Source: Alphaproteobacteria bacterium US3C007
GTDB lineage: Bacteria > Pseudomonadota > Alphaproteobacteria > Rhodobacterales > Rhodobacteraceae
Assembly (NCBI GenBank): GCA_034423775.1
Contig: CP139918.1
Location: 496,001 to 560,000 of the forward strand
Direction: 5' to 3'
Length of the DNA stretch: 64,000 nt
The notes under the pieces were generated by a model, which made no database searches, was not told the DNA's origin, and saw nothing but the letters and a program-made list of their open reading frames with translations. Of the stretch, positions 1-9,065 are shown one piece after another. A program made the position numbers and the translations under genes. How positions within the stretch are numbered: the stretch's first letter is position 1; every line of letters begins with the position of its first letter.

Positions 1-385
1 TTTGTGCGCGGTCAAAATAAGGGGGATTGGCAATCACGAAATCAAAATTTTCACCCCTTAGCGCAGCTGGAGGGGATGCGATATCTCCTGTGATAACTGT
101 CAATTTGCAACCGTTATGCTGCGCGTTTTGGGCAGCCAGGATCGCGGCATCAGGCTGAATTTCAACTCCGGTTATTTTCAAGCCTGGGACACGGGCCGCC
201 AAACACAGGCTGGCCACACCAACACCGCAGCCAAGTTCTAAAACGCTTTCGCCCCTGCCCGCGGGAACCGAGGCGGCAAGCAAGACAGGATCAACCCCCG
301 CGCGATACCCCGTCTTGGGCTGAGCAACCGTCAAACGGCCCCCTAAAAACTGGTCATAGCTATGCAAATCCGAATCAAAGGTCAT
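1..385 (-). CDS. tRNA1(Val) (adenine37-N6)-methyltransferase-like protein, C-terminus cut by window edge
   Basis: This SAM-dependent methyltransferase is read on the minus strand from ATG at 385-383 and runs off the left edge after about 128 residues. The protein begins MTFDSDLHSYDQ, shows the SAM-binding signature LELGCGVG at about residues 49-56, an acidic residue ending the next strand (GVEIQPDA), and the catalytic NPPY tetrad just before the edge. NPPY marks N6-adenine or glutamine methyltransferases. The N-terminal QPKTGYRAGVDPVLLAA segment is typical of the TrmN6 (YfiC) group, which methylates A37 of tRNA1(Val). Its ATG overlaps the stop of the DUF2007 gene upstream (ATGA), so the two are probably co-transcribed. 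The family is secure; the substrate is inferred, and HemK/PrmC-like alternatives are less likely because of the short N terminus. Confidence 0.8.
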   Translation of the reverse strand, partial: MTFDSDLHSYDQFLGGRLTVAQPKTGYRAGVDPVLLAASVPAGRGESVLELGCGVGVASLCLAARVPGLKITGVEIQPDAAILAAQNAQHNGCKLTVITGDIASPPAALRGENFDFVIANPPYFDRAQ

Positions 386-594
386 CGCAGCTCAATCTTA
401 TGCGCGATCATTAAGCGCAGCGCCGCCGCGTGATCTTCTTCGCGCACCATCAAACGACGCGGCAAAATCCCCAAAGATCCTTCGAGCACCGAGGTATTTA
501 TATCCAAGTCAAAAAAAGGAATTTCCGCATCCTTCAGGATCGCCTGTGCATAGGCAATTAAAGTGATGTCCGTGCTTCTGAGCAGTTCTTGCAT
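382..594 (-). CDS. DUF2007 family protein (putative signal-transducing protein)
   Basis: A 70-residue protein starting MQELLRSTDITLIAYAQAIL, read from ATG at 594. A longer reading to 708 would run into the divergent polyprenyl synthase gene and adds unlikely sequence, so the shorter start is preferred. It matches the small DUF2007 family: a short alpha/beta fold with a conserved pattern of D..NTS.LEGSLG and a C-terminal ..V...D..AA..L. The function is unknown; the family resembles PII-like small signalling proteins. The stop overlaps the start of the downstream methyltransferase. Divergence from the ispB-like gene is a common arrangement in Rhodobacterales. Confidence 0.8.
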   Translation of the reverse strand: MQELLRSTDITLIAYAQAILKDAEIPFFDLDINTSVLEGSLGILPRRLMVREEDHAAALRLMIAHKIELR

Positions 595-647
595 GGCATC
601 ACATTTAGTAATATCACTGCGCCTTGTCGAGCTTAGGAAATGGAAAA

Positions 648-1652
648 ATGGGCGATCAAGCGAAAATCGTGACCAAACCCCAAGATGCATTGGCAAACTT
701 GCTGTCAAAAGAGATGGCGCAGGTCAATGAGCTGATTTCACAGCGCATGGCCTCACAATACGCGCCGCGCATTCCGGAAGTGACCGCGCATTTGATCAAT
801 GCAGGTGGCAAACGTCTGCGCCCCTTGCTAACCTTAGCAAGCGCTTCTATTTGCGGCTATACGGGCGGGTTTCATATTCATTTGGCGGCAACGGTCGAAT
901 TCATCCATACCGCCACCCTGCTGCATGACGACGTTGTCGATGAAAGCGCACAGCGGCGTGGGCGACCCACCGCCAACCTACTCTGGGATAATAAATCATC
1001 CATATTGGTGGGCGATTATCTGTTTTCGCGGGCTTTTCAATTGATGGTAGACACTGGGTCTCTTGACGTATTGGCCATTTTATCCAACGCTTCTGCCACA
1101 ATCGCAGAAGGCGAAGTTTTGCAACTCAGCGCCGCGCGCGATCTGAGCACGAACGAAGAGATTTATCTGCAAGTGGTCAGAGGTAAAACCGCTGCCCTGT
1201 TTTCAGCTGCCACGGAAGTCGGCGGAGTAATTGCAAATGCCCCTAAAGCGGTTCAAACTGCGTTGTTTGATTACGGAGATGCTCTAGGGGTCGCGTTTCA
1301 AATTGTAGATGATCTATTAGATGTTAGCGGCGATCCTGACGTGATGGGCAAGAATATTGGCGATGATTTTCGCGAACGCAAGCTGACCTTACCATTCATC
1401 AAAGCCGTTGCGAAATCCACTGCCGATGAGCAGGCATTTTGGAAACGCACGATCGAAAAGGGAGACCAGCAAGAGGGTGACCTTGCACGGGCTTTGGAGA
1501 TCTTAAAAACCCATCATGCAATCGAAGAAACCCGCCAAGATGCTTTGCAATGGTCGCGTCGGGCCCAAAACGCCTTAGCCCCGCTGCCCGACCACCCGAT
1601 GAAGGCGCTCTTGGCGACACTTGCGACCTATGTGGTCGAACGGATCACCTAA
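648..1652 (+). CDS. ispB: Polyprenyl diphosphate synthase (octaprenyl/decaprenyl type)
   Basis: A trans-isoprenyl diphosphate synthase that elongates farnesyl diphosphate with IPP to make the side chain of ubiquinone. The 334-residue protein carries the GGKRLRP motif at residues 53-59, the first Asp-rich motif DDVVD at 94-98 and the second DDLLD at 221-225, all needed to bind Mg-diphosphates. The ATG at 648 follows an AGGA-type ribosome site; an upstream in-frame TTG at 624 is less convincing. Length and the small residues before the first Asp motif fit long-chain (C40-C50) products, but chain length cannot be read safely. Its 3' end overlaps the convergent ispE gene by 8 nt. ispE feeds the same isoprenoid pool. 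Confidence 0.93.
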   Translation: MGDQAKIVTKPQDALANLLSKEMAQVNELISQRMASQYAPRIPEVTAHLINAGGKRLRPLLTLASASICGYTGGFHIHLAATVEFIHTATLLHDDVVDESAQRRGRPTANLLWDNKSSILVGDYLFSRAFQLMVDTGSLDVLAILSNASATIAEGEVLQLSAARDLSTNEEIYLQVVRGKTAALFSAATEVGGVIANAPKAVQTALFDYGDALGVAFQIVDDLLDVSGDPDVMGKNIGDDFRERKLTLPFIKAVAKSTADEQAFWKRTIEKGDQQEGDLARALEILKTHHAIEETRQDALQWSRRAQNALAPLPDHPMKALLATLATYVVERIT

Positions 1653-2493
1653 ACGTTTCCAAACATATCCGGGTTGACGCGATCCACCAATCTGGATGGG
1701 TTTGCCTCAGCTTTGCAGCAAGCGCGTCGCGCGCCGCATCATTTTGCATCAAGGCAAAACATGTGGCACCAGAGCCAGACATACGCGCCAAAGCCACGCC
1801 GGGTGCAGCGCGCAACGCGGCCAGTACATCCCTGATGACTGGAACCAAGTTCTGCGCCGGCACCTCAAGATCATTGCGTTGCTTGGACAACCAAAGCAAC
1901 CAGGCCTCCCGGTTTCGCGGATCAGGCATCGCCTCTAAGACCGGAGGGTTTTGTTTTGAGGCAAGCGCGTTGAACACCGCCGGCGTCGATACCCCCTGCC
2001 GCGGATTGACCAAAATTATGGGAAATTGCGGCGGCGGTCCTAACATCTCTAATTGTTCGCCAATCCCCCGCATCCGGGTTAACTGCGACGACATGCAAAC
2101 CGGTATATCAGCGCCAAGCTGCAACAGTTTGCTAAGGGCGGGCACAGGCTGCGACCACAGCTGTGATAAGGCCCGTATCGTCGCGGCCGCATCGCTTGAG
2201 CCGCCGCCAATTCCAGACGAAGCGGGAAGGTTTTTTTCCAACTGTATATGCGCGCCCTTGGAGATATCAAACAAATGAGCAGCCCGCATCACTAAGTTGT
2301 CCGGCCCCGAAGAAATATCAGGTGCAAAAGGGCCACTGCATTTTAAAGACAGCTCATCCGCCGGTGAAACAGTAATCCGATCGCCAATATCAGCCATAGC
2401 AACGTATGAATCCAAAAGATGATAGCCATCGCTACGCTGACCTGTAACGTGTAAAATCAAGTTGAGTTTGGCCGCTGCGAAGGCCTTAGCCAT
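1645..2493 (-). CDS. ispE: 4-diphosphocytidyl-2-C-methyl-D-erythritol kinase
   Basis: The GHMP-family kinase of the MEP pathway, phosphorylating CDP-ME on the 2-hydroxyl. The 282-residue protein begins MAKAFAAAKLNL, with the catalytic Lys in AKLNL (about residue 9) and the glycine-rich ATP loop PASSGIGGGSSDA at 90-102. I chose ATG 2493, which overlaps the TPR gene's stop by 8 nt; a longer frame to 2553 only reads into that gene and lacks family similarity. The overlap indicates translational coupling with the TPR protein, an order often seen in Rhodobacterales. The C terminus has the third GHMP motif (RMSGSGATCFAL). Confidence 0.95.
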   Translation of the reverse strand: MAKAFAAAKLNLILHVTGQRSDGYHLLDSYVAMADIGDRITVSPADELSLKCSGPFAPDISSGPDNLVMRAAHLFDISKGAHIQLEKNLPASSGIGGGSSDAAATIRALSQLWSQPVPALSKLLQLGADIPVCMSSQLTRMRGIGEQLEMLGPPPQFPIILVNPRQGVSTPAVFNALASKQNPPVLEAMPDPRNREAWLLWLSKQRNDLEVPAQNLVPVIRDVLAALRAAPGVALARMSGSGATCFALMQNDAARDALAAKLRQTHPDWWIASTRICLETFR

Positions 2494-4177
2494 CTTGATT
2501 GGCCGTCGAGACCAACGCCTCTGCCTCTTCTTCCAAAACGCGCTCCAACCCAACCTCTAACTTGCGCAGAATCCGTTTTCGATCTGCCTCTTCAGGATCG
2601 AATGACAAAGCCCGACGCCATTGAAACACGGCCTCACGCTTGCGCCCCACCTCCCAAAACACATCCCCAAGATGATCGTTCACGATCGGATCGATTGGCA
2701 TCAATTCAGCCGCTTTTTCCAAATGCGGCAAGGCCTCCTCAAAGCGGCCAAGGCGATAAAAAACCCAGCCCAAACTATCGACAATATAACCGCTTTCTGG
2801 CTGCTTATCGACCGCCGTTTGGATCATCGCCAAAGCTTCATCAAGCTTTTGACGCTTTTCCACCAACGAATAGCCAAGATAATTCAAAACCTGAGGATGA
2901 TCGGGCTGCAGCGCCAGCGCTTGCCGAAAATCCTGCTCTGCCGCAGGCCAATCGCCCATCCGCTCATTTGCCATGCCCCGCGCGTAAAACAGCCGCCACG
3001 CATTTGTCATGCTGGGGTTCAAAAGATTCAAGGCGGCCGTATAGGCCATAACCGCTTCATCATAGCGTTCTTGGTTGCGCAGTAAATTGCCCAGCGCCTG
3101 ATGCGCCGGCACTAATTTGTCATGGCTGCGTGATAATCCACGCAACACCTCAATTGCCGCTTCGGTCTCGCCGCTGTCGCGCAATGCATCCGCGCGCCCC
3201 AGTTCAGCCAAGGGAAACAGCGCGGAAGCGGGGGCAATTGCCCGATAGGCTTCTATCGCCAGATCATATTGCCGCATAGCCACTAAAATTTCGGCGCTGA
3301 GCAGCGCCGCCGGGGTGTATTTAGCAGAGAGAAACTGAGCCAATTGCGCGTGAAACAAGCTGTATTCATCTTTTTGCTCTTGGTTGAGGATTTGCGCAAC
3401 CGCAAAGAATACCTCAGCCAGCCCATCCTCAGCCGTTTTCATCAGCAAAGGTTTTGGCGACCGTTTCGCCGCAATATCAGCTTTCAGACGATCAAGCTCA
3501 GGGTCAGATTGCTTGGGGAAAAACCTTTCAAAGATTGTATCAGCCTGATCAAACTGACCGCCCTGCATCAAAGCCTCAAGCCTGATTAAAATCGCTCTGC
3601 GGGTCACTTGCGCACCATCTTTTGATAACGCGTCAAAGCGGTCATCGGCAGCCTGATAATCGCCTGACACTTTATAAATCAACGCCAAATGATAATTGGC
3701 GAGCCCGCGTTCCTGATCCTGTTCAGACAGTGCTTTCAACTTAGCAATCGCCGCTTCATAATCCCCGCTACCGGCCAATGACCAGGCTTCAATCAAATCA
3801 TCAATAAGCGGATGCCCAATCCCCCGCTGTTCTTGCAACAGCCTCGACAGGGCTGAATAATTTTGAGACTTGGCAGCATTTGCAATCACCACCAAATTGG
3901 CCCATTGGCCATTGGCGCCTTGATTTGTGAAAGCTTGAGCAGCGGGTAAGGCCTGCTCAAACCGCCCCAATGCACCCTGCGCCAAAATCAGCTGTTCAAG
4001 TGCCATTATATTGGCGCTATCCTGCGCAACAACTTTTGAGAAATACTGAACAGACGCGTCTAACCGACCATCTAAACTGGCTTGACGGCCCGCAAGATAC
4101 GACCCGGCCAAGCCCTCTGCAAAAGACGGCGCGCCCAACATGCTTACGAGGCAAGCAAAACCTAAAATGAACCGCAC
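2486..4177 (-). CDS. Exported tetratricopeptide-repeat protein
   Basis: A 563-residue protein with a clear signal peptide (MRFILGFACLVSMLGAPSFA, probable cleavage after residue 20) followed almost entirely by TPR helices. The best repeats lie in the last third, where A..G......A...F..AL..P motifs recur (for example NYLGYSLVE and DSLGWVFYRLGRFEEAL). It is expected in the periplasm, or exposed on the envelope, as a scaffold for protein complexes. It precedes ispE with an overlap, so it is probably the first gene of a two-gene operon. Partner and process are unknown; the link to isoprenoid synthesis may only be positional. Confidence 0.9.
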   Translation of the reverse strand: MRFILGFACLVSMLGAPSFAEGLAGSYLAGRQASLDGRLDASVQYFSKVVAQDSANIMALEQLILAQGALGRFEQALPAAQAFTNQGANGQWANLVVIANAAKSQNYSALSRLLQEQRGIGHPLIDDLIEAWSLAGSGDYEAAIAKLKALSEQDQERGLANYHLALIYKVSGDYQAADDRFDALSKDGAQVTRRAILIRLEALMQGGQFDQADTIFERFFPKQSDPELDRLKADIAAKRSPKPLLMKTAEDGLAEVFFAVAQILNQEQKDEYSLFHAQLAQFLSAKYTPAALLSAEILVAMRQYDLAIEAYRAIAPASALFPLAELGRADALRDSGETEAAIEVLRGLSRSHDKLVPAHQALGNLLRNQERYDEAVMAYTAALNLLNPSMTNAWRLFYARGMANERMGDWPAAEQDFRQALALQPDHPQVLNYLGYSLVEKRQKLDEALAMIQTAVDKQPESGYIVDSLGWVFYRLGRFEEALPHLEKAAELMPIDPIVNDHLGDVFWEVGRKREAVFQWRRALSFDPEEADRKRILRKLEVGLERVLEEEAEALVSTANQDG

Positions 4178-4218
4178 AATAAAAACCTACCCGTTTTTGT
4201 TAACTTAGGCTGCGTGCC

Positions 4219-4281
4219 CAACCAACGCAATGCCTTGATGAAAATGCAAGATTTGATAACTCAAATGTAAGGCGTTGGTTG
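4219..4281. repeat. 10-bp inverted repeat with nested hairpin between ETF-QO and TPR genes
   Basis: CAACCAACGC at 4219-4228 is the exact reverse complement of GCGTTGGTTG at 4272-4281. Inside the 43-nt loop a second perfect hairpin occurs, ATTTGA-TAAC-TCAAAT at 4251-4266. It lies between the stop of ETF-QO (4310) and the start of the TPR gene (4177). It could be a transcription terminator/attenuator or a leader structure. No T-tract follows, so a standard intrinsic terminator is doubtful. Confidence 0.45.
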
Positions 4282-4309
4282 ATATTCTCAAGAAGGGCGC
4301 GCGCTGAAC

Positions 4310-5962
4310 TTACATATTGGGATAGTTGGGCCCATCACCCCCCTGCGGCGTGACCCAAGTTATATTCTGGCTTGGATCTTTTATATCGCAGGTTTTGCAA
4401 TGCACACAGTTTTGAAAATTAATCACAAACCGGGGATCTTTCGCCTCTTCCTGCACCACCTCATAGACGCCTGCGGGGCAATACCTTTGCGCAGGTTCCG
4501 CAAATTTCGGCAAATTCACCGAAATCGGTAGATCCGGATTCGAAAGTTGCAAATGCGCCGGTTGGCTTTCCTCATGGTTGGTCATCGAAAACGCCACATT
4601 GGTCAGCCGATCAAAACTGAGCTTGCCATCCGGCTTTGGATAGGTGATTTCGGCATGCTGCGCTGCGGGCTCGGTGGCTTGTGCATCCGTTTTGCCATGC
4701 GACAGGGTGCCGAATAAAGAAAACCCAAAAACGGTTTGCCACCACATGTCAAAACCGCCAAGAGACAGGCCGCCCAAAGGACCAAAACGAGCATTAAGGG
4801 GCGCAACATTGCGCACTTTCTTCAGATCTTTGCCAACCACGCCCGTCCGCAAGCTATGATCATAAGCGTCAAGTTGATCCCCTGAGCGCCCTGCTTTCAT
4901 AGCCGCCGCGGCCGCTTCGGCGGCCTCAATCCCGGAATGCATCGCGTTATGGTTGCCCTTGATACGCGGTAAATTCACCAGCCCTGCAGAACATCCCAAC
5001 AACACCCCACCTGGAAACGCGACTTTGGGAAGAGATTGCGCACCGCCTTTTGTAACGGCCCGAGCTCCGTAAGCAATGCGTTTGCCGCCTTTTAACAATT
5101 TTGCAATTTTGGGATGATGCTTAAAGCGCTGGAATTCCATATAAGGTGAAAGATAGGGGTTTTTGTAATTCAGATCGACAATATAGCCCACATAAACTTG
5201 ATTGTTATCGAGATGATAAATGAAGGACCCGCCTGAGTTTTTAAATCCCAAGGGCCAACCCAAACTATGCGTGACTTCGCCTTCATTATGGCGCTCGGGA
5301 TCCACTTCCCAAATTTCTTTCATGCCCAGGCCAAATTTGGGCACATCGCAGCCCGCTGCCAAATCGTATTTTTCAATCACCTGCTTTGAAAGCGATCCAC
5401 GCACCCCTTCGGATAAGAAAACATACTTGCCCAACAGCTCCATACCCGGCTCATAAGCCTCAGAGATCGAGCCATCGCCCGATTTACCAAATTCACCGGC
5501 AACCACGCCGCGCAACTCACCCCGTGCGCCATAGACCAACTCTGAACAGGCCATGCCTGGAAATATCTCTACGCCAAGCGCCTCTGCTTGCTCAGCCATC
5601 CAACGACAGACATTCCCCATAGAAACAATATAATTCCCATGATTGTTCATCAGTGGCGGCATAAGCGCATTGGGCAAACGAATTTGACCCGCTTCGCCCA
5701 AAACGTAAAAATTATCTTCTTTTACCGGCACTGTCAGAGGCGCATTTCTGGCCTTCCAATCTGGAAATAAACGGGCCAACCCGCTAGGATCTAAAACGGC
5801 CCCTGATAAAATATGTGCGCCAACCTCAGAGCCTTTTTCAAGCACAACAACGTCAAGCTCACTGTCCAGTTGTTTCAAGCGGATTGCGGCCGATAAACCT
5901 GCCGGCCCGGCACCGACAATCACAACATCATAATCCATTGTTTCGCGTTCGATTTCGCTCAT
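4310..5962 (-). CDS. Electron-transfer flavoprotein:ubiquinone oxidoreductase
   Basis: A membrane-associated FAD/[4Fe-4S] enzyme passing electrons from ETF (fed by acyl-CoA dehydrogenases) to ubiquinone. The 550-residue protein has the dinucleotide-binding GAGPAG at 17-22, an FAD/ubiquinone domain, and a C-terminal ferredoxin-like domain whose cluster ligands are visible as C495, C519, C522 and C525 (YCPAGVYEV and NCVHCKTC). Length matches the family. It is a single gene, divergent from greA. Functionally it serves the acyl-CoA dehydrogenase at 14.4 kb and leucine breakdown (liu genes at 54-56 kb). No feature suggests inactivation. Confidence 0.96.
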   Translation of the reverse strand: MSEIERETMDYDVVIVGAGPAGLSAAIRLKQLDSELDVVVLEKGSEVGAHILSGAVLDPSGLARLFPDWKARNAPLTVPVKEDNFYVLGEAGQIRLPNALMPPLMNNHGNYIVSMGNVCRWMAEQAEALGVEIFPGMACSELVYGARGELRGVVAGEFGKSGDGSISEAYEPGMELLGKYVFLSEGVRGSLSKQVIEKYDLAAGCDVPKFGLGMKEIWEVDPERHNEGEVTHSLGWPLGFKNSGGSFIYHLDNNQVYVGYIVDLNYKNPYLSPYMEFQRFKHHPKIAKLLKGGKRIAYGARAVTKGGAQSLPKVAFPGGVLLGCSAGLVNLPRIKGNHNAMHSGIEAAEAAAAAMKAGRSGDQLDAYDHSLRTGVVGKDLKKVRNVAPLNARFGPLGGLSLGGFDMWWQTVFGFSLFGTLSHGKTDAQATEPAAQHAEITYPKPDGKLSFDRLTNVAFSMTNHEESQPAHLQLSNPDLPISVNLPKFAEPAQRYCPAGVYEVVQEEAKDPRFVINFQNCVHCKTCDIKDPSQNITWVTPQGGDGPNYPNM

Positions 5963-6064
5963 CTGCTTCTCCAGCTACAGGCCTTGAAATATTGTTACCC
6001 AAACGATTAACCCGCGCAAAAGCCCGCCGTCAATGCGCTTTGAGTGATTATTCATTATGCACCG

Positions 6065-6093
6065 GTTCTTTCCGTTAAAACATTGGAAAGAAC
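6065..6093. repeat. 9-bp inverted repeat in the ETF-QO/greA divergent intergenic region
   Basis: GTTCTTTCC at 6065-6073 and GGAAAGAAC at 6085-6093 are perfect inverted arms around an 11-nt spacer. It lies about 100 bp from ETF-QO and about 140 bp upstream of greA. The 20-bp centre-to-centre spacing is compatible with a dimeric regulator site, or a leader hairpin of either gene. Only the symmetry is seen; the binding partner is unknown. Confidence 0.35.
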
Positions 6094-6231
6094 TGCCTAA
6101 TAAGAAAGATTTCTCAGGCGATAACACGCCGTATCGTATAGTTTTGCTTGCATTTCCTGAGCGGCTTTGGTCACATGCCAGCGAATAAATGCCAATGCGA
6201 TCCGGCACCTAAAAAAGCGATGAAGAAGATT

Positions 6232-6702
6232 ATGGAAAAGATACCTATGACCCGGGCGGGCTATGATGCGCTTGAGGCGGAATTGAAGCAGCTAAAATCG
6301 GTTGAGCGACATGCCATCGTGAAAGCCATCGCAGAGGCGCGCGAACACGGAGATCTGTCCGAAAACGCCGAGTACCATTCTGCGCGGGAAAAACAAAGCT
6401 TTATCGAAGGCCGGATCAAAGAGCTTGAGGGTATTTTATCTTTGACCGAGGTTTTGGACCCAAGCAAAATGTCTGGCACGATTAAGTTTGGGGCCACCGT
6501 CACTTTGATCGATGAAGACACAGATGAAGAACATACTTGGCAAATTGTAGGCGAACATGAAGCCAGCATCGAGAATGGTCTGCTGAATATCAAATCTCCC
6601 ATCGCACGGGCCTTAATCGGCAAAGAAGAAGGCGACAGCGTCGATGTAAAAACACCCGGCGGTGGAAAATCTTACGAAGTGATCGACGTTAAATTCATTT
6701 AA
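6232..6702 (+). CDS. greA: Transcription elongation factor GreA
   Basis: GreA enters the RNA polymerase secondary channel and stimulates cleavage of backtracked transcripts. The 156-residue protein starts [18 protein letters not shown], the usual alphaproteobacterial N terminus, and ATG 6232 is preceded by a GAAGAAG purine stretch. Upstream in-frame ATGs (6148, 6220) have no better ribosome site. The N-terminal coiled coil carries the acidic tip in [16 protein letters not shown], and the C-terminal FKBP-like domain ends [10 protein letters not shown]. Length fits the family (about 158). It is followed after 42 nt by an unknown membrane protein. Confidence 0.96.
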   Translation: MEKIPMTRAGYDALEAELKQLKSVERHAIVKAIAEAREHGDLSENAEYHSAREKQSFIEGRIKELEGILSLTEVLDPSKMSGTIKFGATVTLIDEDTDEEHTWQIVGEHEASIENGLLNIKSPIARALIGKEEGDSVDVKTPGGGKSYEVIDVKFI

Positions 6703-6744
6703 GCGACACGACGACAGTTACCTTTTTTCAAGAGATCATAACGC

Positions 6745-7761
6745 ATGCCACGTGATCCAAAAGATCTGAACGGGCTTCAATCGAAGCTGAGCAAAGGGCG
6801 GCGATTGCTCATTATACTGGGCCTCGCTCTGCCCGTTTTCTGTGCCTTTGCGCTTTGGTGGGGAAATAAGAATGAAGCTGATATCAGTTTCGGACTCGCG
6901 CTCAGCCTCGCTGCGCTTATCGGGTTAAACGTTGTGGGCTTTGTTTACGTCTTGGATCTTTTAGGAGATCTGCAGAAACATATTGCGCGCCCGATTGCGG
7001 ATAAGGCTGTGATACCAACGCGGGAGGGCGAAGAACACACCGCTGTTATGCGTCAGCAGATTTCTGCGCTCTCAGAGCAGGTTCAGCAATCCAACTTGGC
7101 GCATGAGCTCTTACACACGCGCATTCAAGCTTTGCTGGAGACGGTTGAGCAGCTCAGCCGCCACGCGGCTGCGACAGCCGATAGCGCGCAAGACCCGCGC
7201 CCAGTGCCGGTGACTGCATCGCAGCCCCCCAAATCCGATCAAGATCAAGCGATGCTGCCTCTCAACAAAGCCGAGCAAAATGATCCATCTCCTTTGCCCC
7301 AGGCTGATTACATTCGCGCGTTGAATTTTCCACAAAATGAAACCGATAAGCTTGGCTTCACCGCGTTAAGAAAAGCCATGCGAGATCACACAACGCGCCA
7401 GCTTATTCGTGCCGCCGAGGATGTTTTAACCTTGCTCAGTCAAGATGGCATTTACATGGATGATTTAACGCCCAAGCCCAGTTCCACAAAAGATTGGCGG
7501 CTGTTTTCCCAAGGTGCCCGCGGCCCAGCGCTTTCGGGCTTGGCAACCATTCAAGAGGAATCGGTGTTAGAGCTGACGCAAAAGCGCATGCGCGAAGATC
7601 TGATTTTTCGCGATGCCGCCCATCATTTTTTGCGTATCTTTGACAAATCATTTATGGAGTTTGAGCGGCAAGCCCGCGAAGACGAGCTGGCTGCATTCGC
7701 GCAAACGCGCACAGCGCGGGCGTTTATGGTGTTGGGCAGCGTCACAGGAACCTTTGAATAA
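6745..7761 (+). CDS. Two-TM membrane protein with coiled-coil and C-terminal domain of unknown function
   Basis: I do not recognise a named family. The 338-residue protein has two hydrophobic segments near the N terminus (about residues 21-39 and 48-70), then a predicted coiled coil (about 95-140), a proline-rich linker with a run of PVPVTASQPPK type, and a conserved-looking helical C-terminal domain (about 195-338) rich in charged residues. The topology suggests an inner-membrane anchor with a large cytoplasmic part. It lies 42 nt after greA on the same strand and may be co-transcribed. Convergent moeA begins 44 bp downstream. Its composition resembles its neighbours, so recent acquisition is not indicated. 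Confidence 0.75.
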   Translation: MPRDPKDLNGLQSKLSKGRRLLIILGLALPVFCAFALWWGNKNEADISFGLALSLAALIGLNVVGFVYVLDLLGDLQKHIARPIADKAVIPTREGEEHTAVMRQQISALSEQVQQSNLAHELLHTRIQALLETVEQLSRHAAATADSAQDPRPVPVTASQPPKSDQDQAMLPLNKAEQNDPSPLPQADYIRALNFPQNETDKLGFTALRKAMRDHTTRQLIRAAEDVLTLLSQDGIYMDDLTPKPSSTKDWRLFSQGARGPALSGLATIQEESVLELTQKRMREDLIFRDAAHHFLRIFDKSFMEFERQAREDELAAFAQTRTARAFMVLGSVTGTFE

Positions 7762-7805
7762 CCCTGCCGCTCGCTCTGCCTTTTTGAAACATATCGGAAA
7801 CCGCG

Positions 7806-9065
7806 TTAGGCGCCAAAGCTCGAAAACGGAATATATTGCACGGGGTCGCCCGCGTTAATCTCTTGTGCGCCCGCGCCAAGTTCGACCAAACCCTGCGCCC
7901 AACTCAAACCGCTTACGCGCCCCGAGCCTTCGGATGGGAATATAACAACCCGCCCCGCTTCGATTCGGGCCCGAAGATATTCAACTCGGCCCGGTTTTTT
8001 GGTTTTGCGAAACCCGGCCGGCACTAGGAAAGACTGCGGTGACACCCAGCCCCCCCCGGCAAGCACCCGCAGCGCGGGTGAAGCAAAAATCAAGGCACAG
8101 ACCAAAGCCGCAACCGGATTGCCCGGCAGACCGAAAACTGGCATCGCGTTCCAAACCCCCATTGCTATGGGCCGGCCTGGCTTTACCGCAACGCGCCAAA
8201 TAGCCAGACTATCTGCCTCATTTAACAGCGCCGAAATATGATCTTCATCCCCATCTGACGCGCCGCCCGTGCTGAGCATGACATCGCAGCTTTGGGCTGC
8301 CGCGTTCAAAACAGCGCGCAAGTGATCGCGATCGTCTGAGGCGCGCCCTAGATCGATCGCTTGATAGCCAAGCCGGTCGATCAACGCCAATAACATCGGT
8401 CGATTGGCGTCAAATATTTGACCATGCGCAAGCGGCTGCCCGATCTCTTGCAGCTCATCCCCGGTGGACAGAATGCCGATTTTCAAGCGCTGAAACACGT
8501 GCACCTGCCCCACCCCGACCGATGCCAAAAGGGCCAGATCACCTACTTCGAGACGGTGCCCAGCGCTGAAAAGCTTCGTGCCTTGCGTCACGTCTTCTCC
8601 TGCATTGCGCGTATTGGCGCCGCGTTTCAAAGGGCCGTTAAAGGCAAGTTTTTCGCCATCACTGCTCACATCTTCTTGCAGGATAACAGTGTCGACGCCA
8701 GCGGGCAGTGGCGCCCCAGTCAACACCCGCAGGGCCTCGCCATAGGGCAGCTTGCCGTCAAACGGGTGCCCTGCAGCGGCGCGGCCTTGGGCCAAAGGCA
8801 GGTGCAACGCGCCAGCCTCTTGGCTCAGTCGACCATCAAAGCCAAACCCATCCACCGCCGCATTCGCCTGTGGTGGATGGGCATTTGGAGCGCTGACCTC
8901 CTGCGCCAGAAACGCCCCAAGCGCTTGATCGACGGGTAGGGTATGAACCTTAACACAGCATTGCATCCGGTCTTTCAACCGCTCCAAGGCAAGCGGGACA
9001 GGCATCCAATCAATACCCTCTGGCAAGGCAAAACAATCGTTGCGCAAGGGCGGAGGGCTTAGCAT
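7806..9065 (-). CDS. moeA: Molybdopterin molybdenumtransferase MoeA
   Basis: MoeA inserts molybdate into adenylylated molybdopterin to form molybdenum cofactor. The 419-residue protein shows the MoCF-binding region with LSTGDEL and the STGGASDGDED segment, and the C-terminal MoeA domain IV. It is the last gene of the run fdhD-mobA-mobB-(RNase H-fold)-moeA, and its ATG overlaps the stop of the upstream gene by a few nucleotides, so coupled translation is likely. Length is close to the family norm (about 400-410). Confidence 0.93.
   Translation of the reverse strand: MLSPPPLRNDCFALPEGIDWMPVPLALERLKDRMQCCVKVHTLPVDQALGAFLAQEVSAPNAHPPQANAAVDGFGFDGRLSQEAGALHLPLAQGRAAAGHPFDGKLPYGEALRVLTGAPLPAGVDTVILQEDVSSDGEKLAFNGPLKRGANTRNAGEDVTQGTKLFSAGHRLEVGDLALLASVGVGQVHVFQRLKIGILSTGDELQEIGQPLAHGQIFDANRPMLLALIDRLGYQAIDLGRASDDRDHLRAVLNAAAQSCDVMLSTGGASDGDEDHISALLNEADSLAIWRVAVKPGRPIAMGVWNAMPVFGLPGNPVAALVCALIFASPALRVLAGGGWVSPQSFLVPAGFRKTKKPGRVEYLRARIEAGRVVIFPSEGSGRVSGLSWAQGLVELGAGAQEINAGDPVQYIPFSSFGA

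Noticed and set aside
1550..2278. 242-codon plus-strand frame antisense to ispE
   Set aside because: It is the shadow of a well-supported gene; composition is Ser/Cys/Arg rich as expected for an antisense frame.
5975..6208. 77-codon minus-strand frame between ETF-QO and greA
   Set aside because: No family pattern, no good ribosome site, and it spans the inverted repeat and greA leader.
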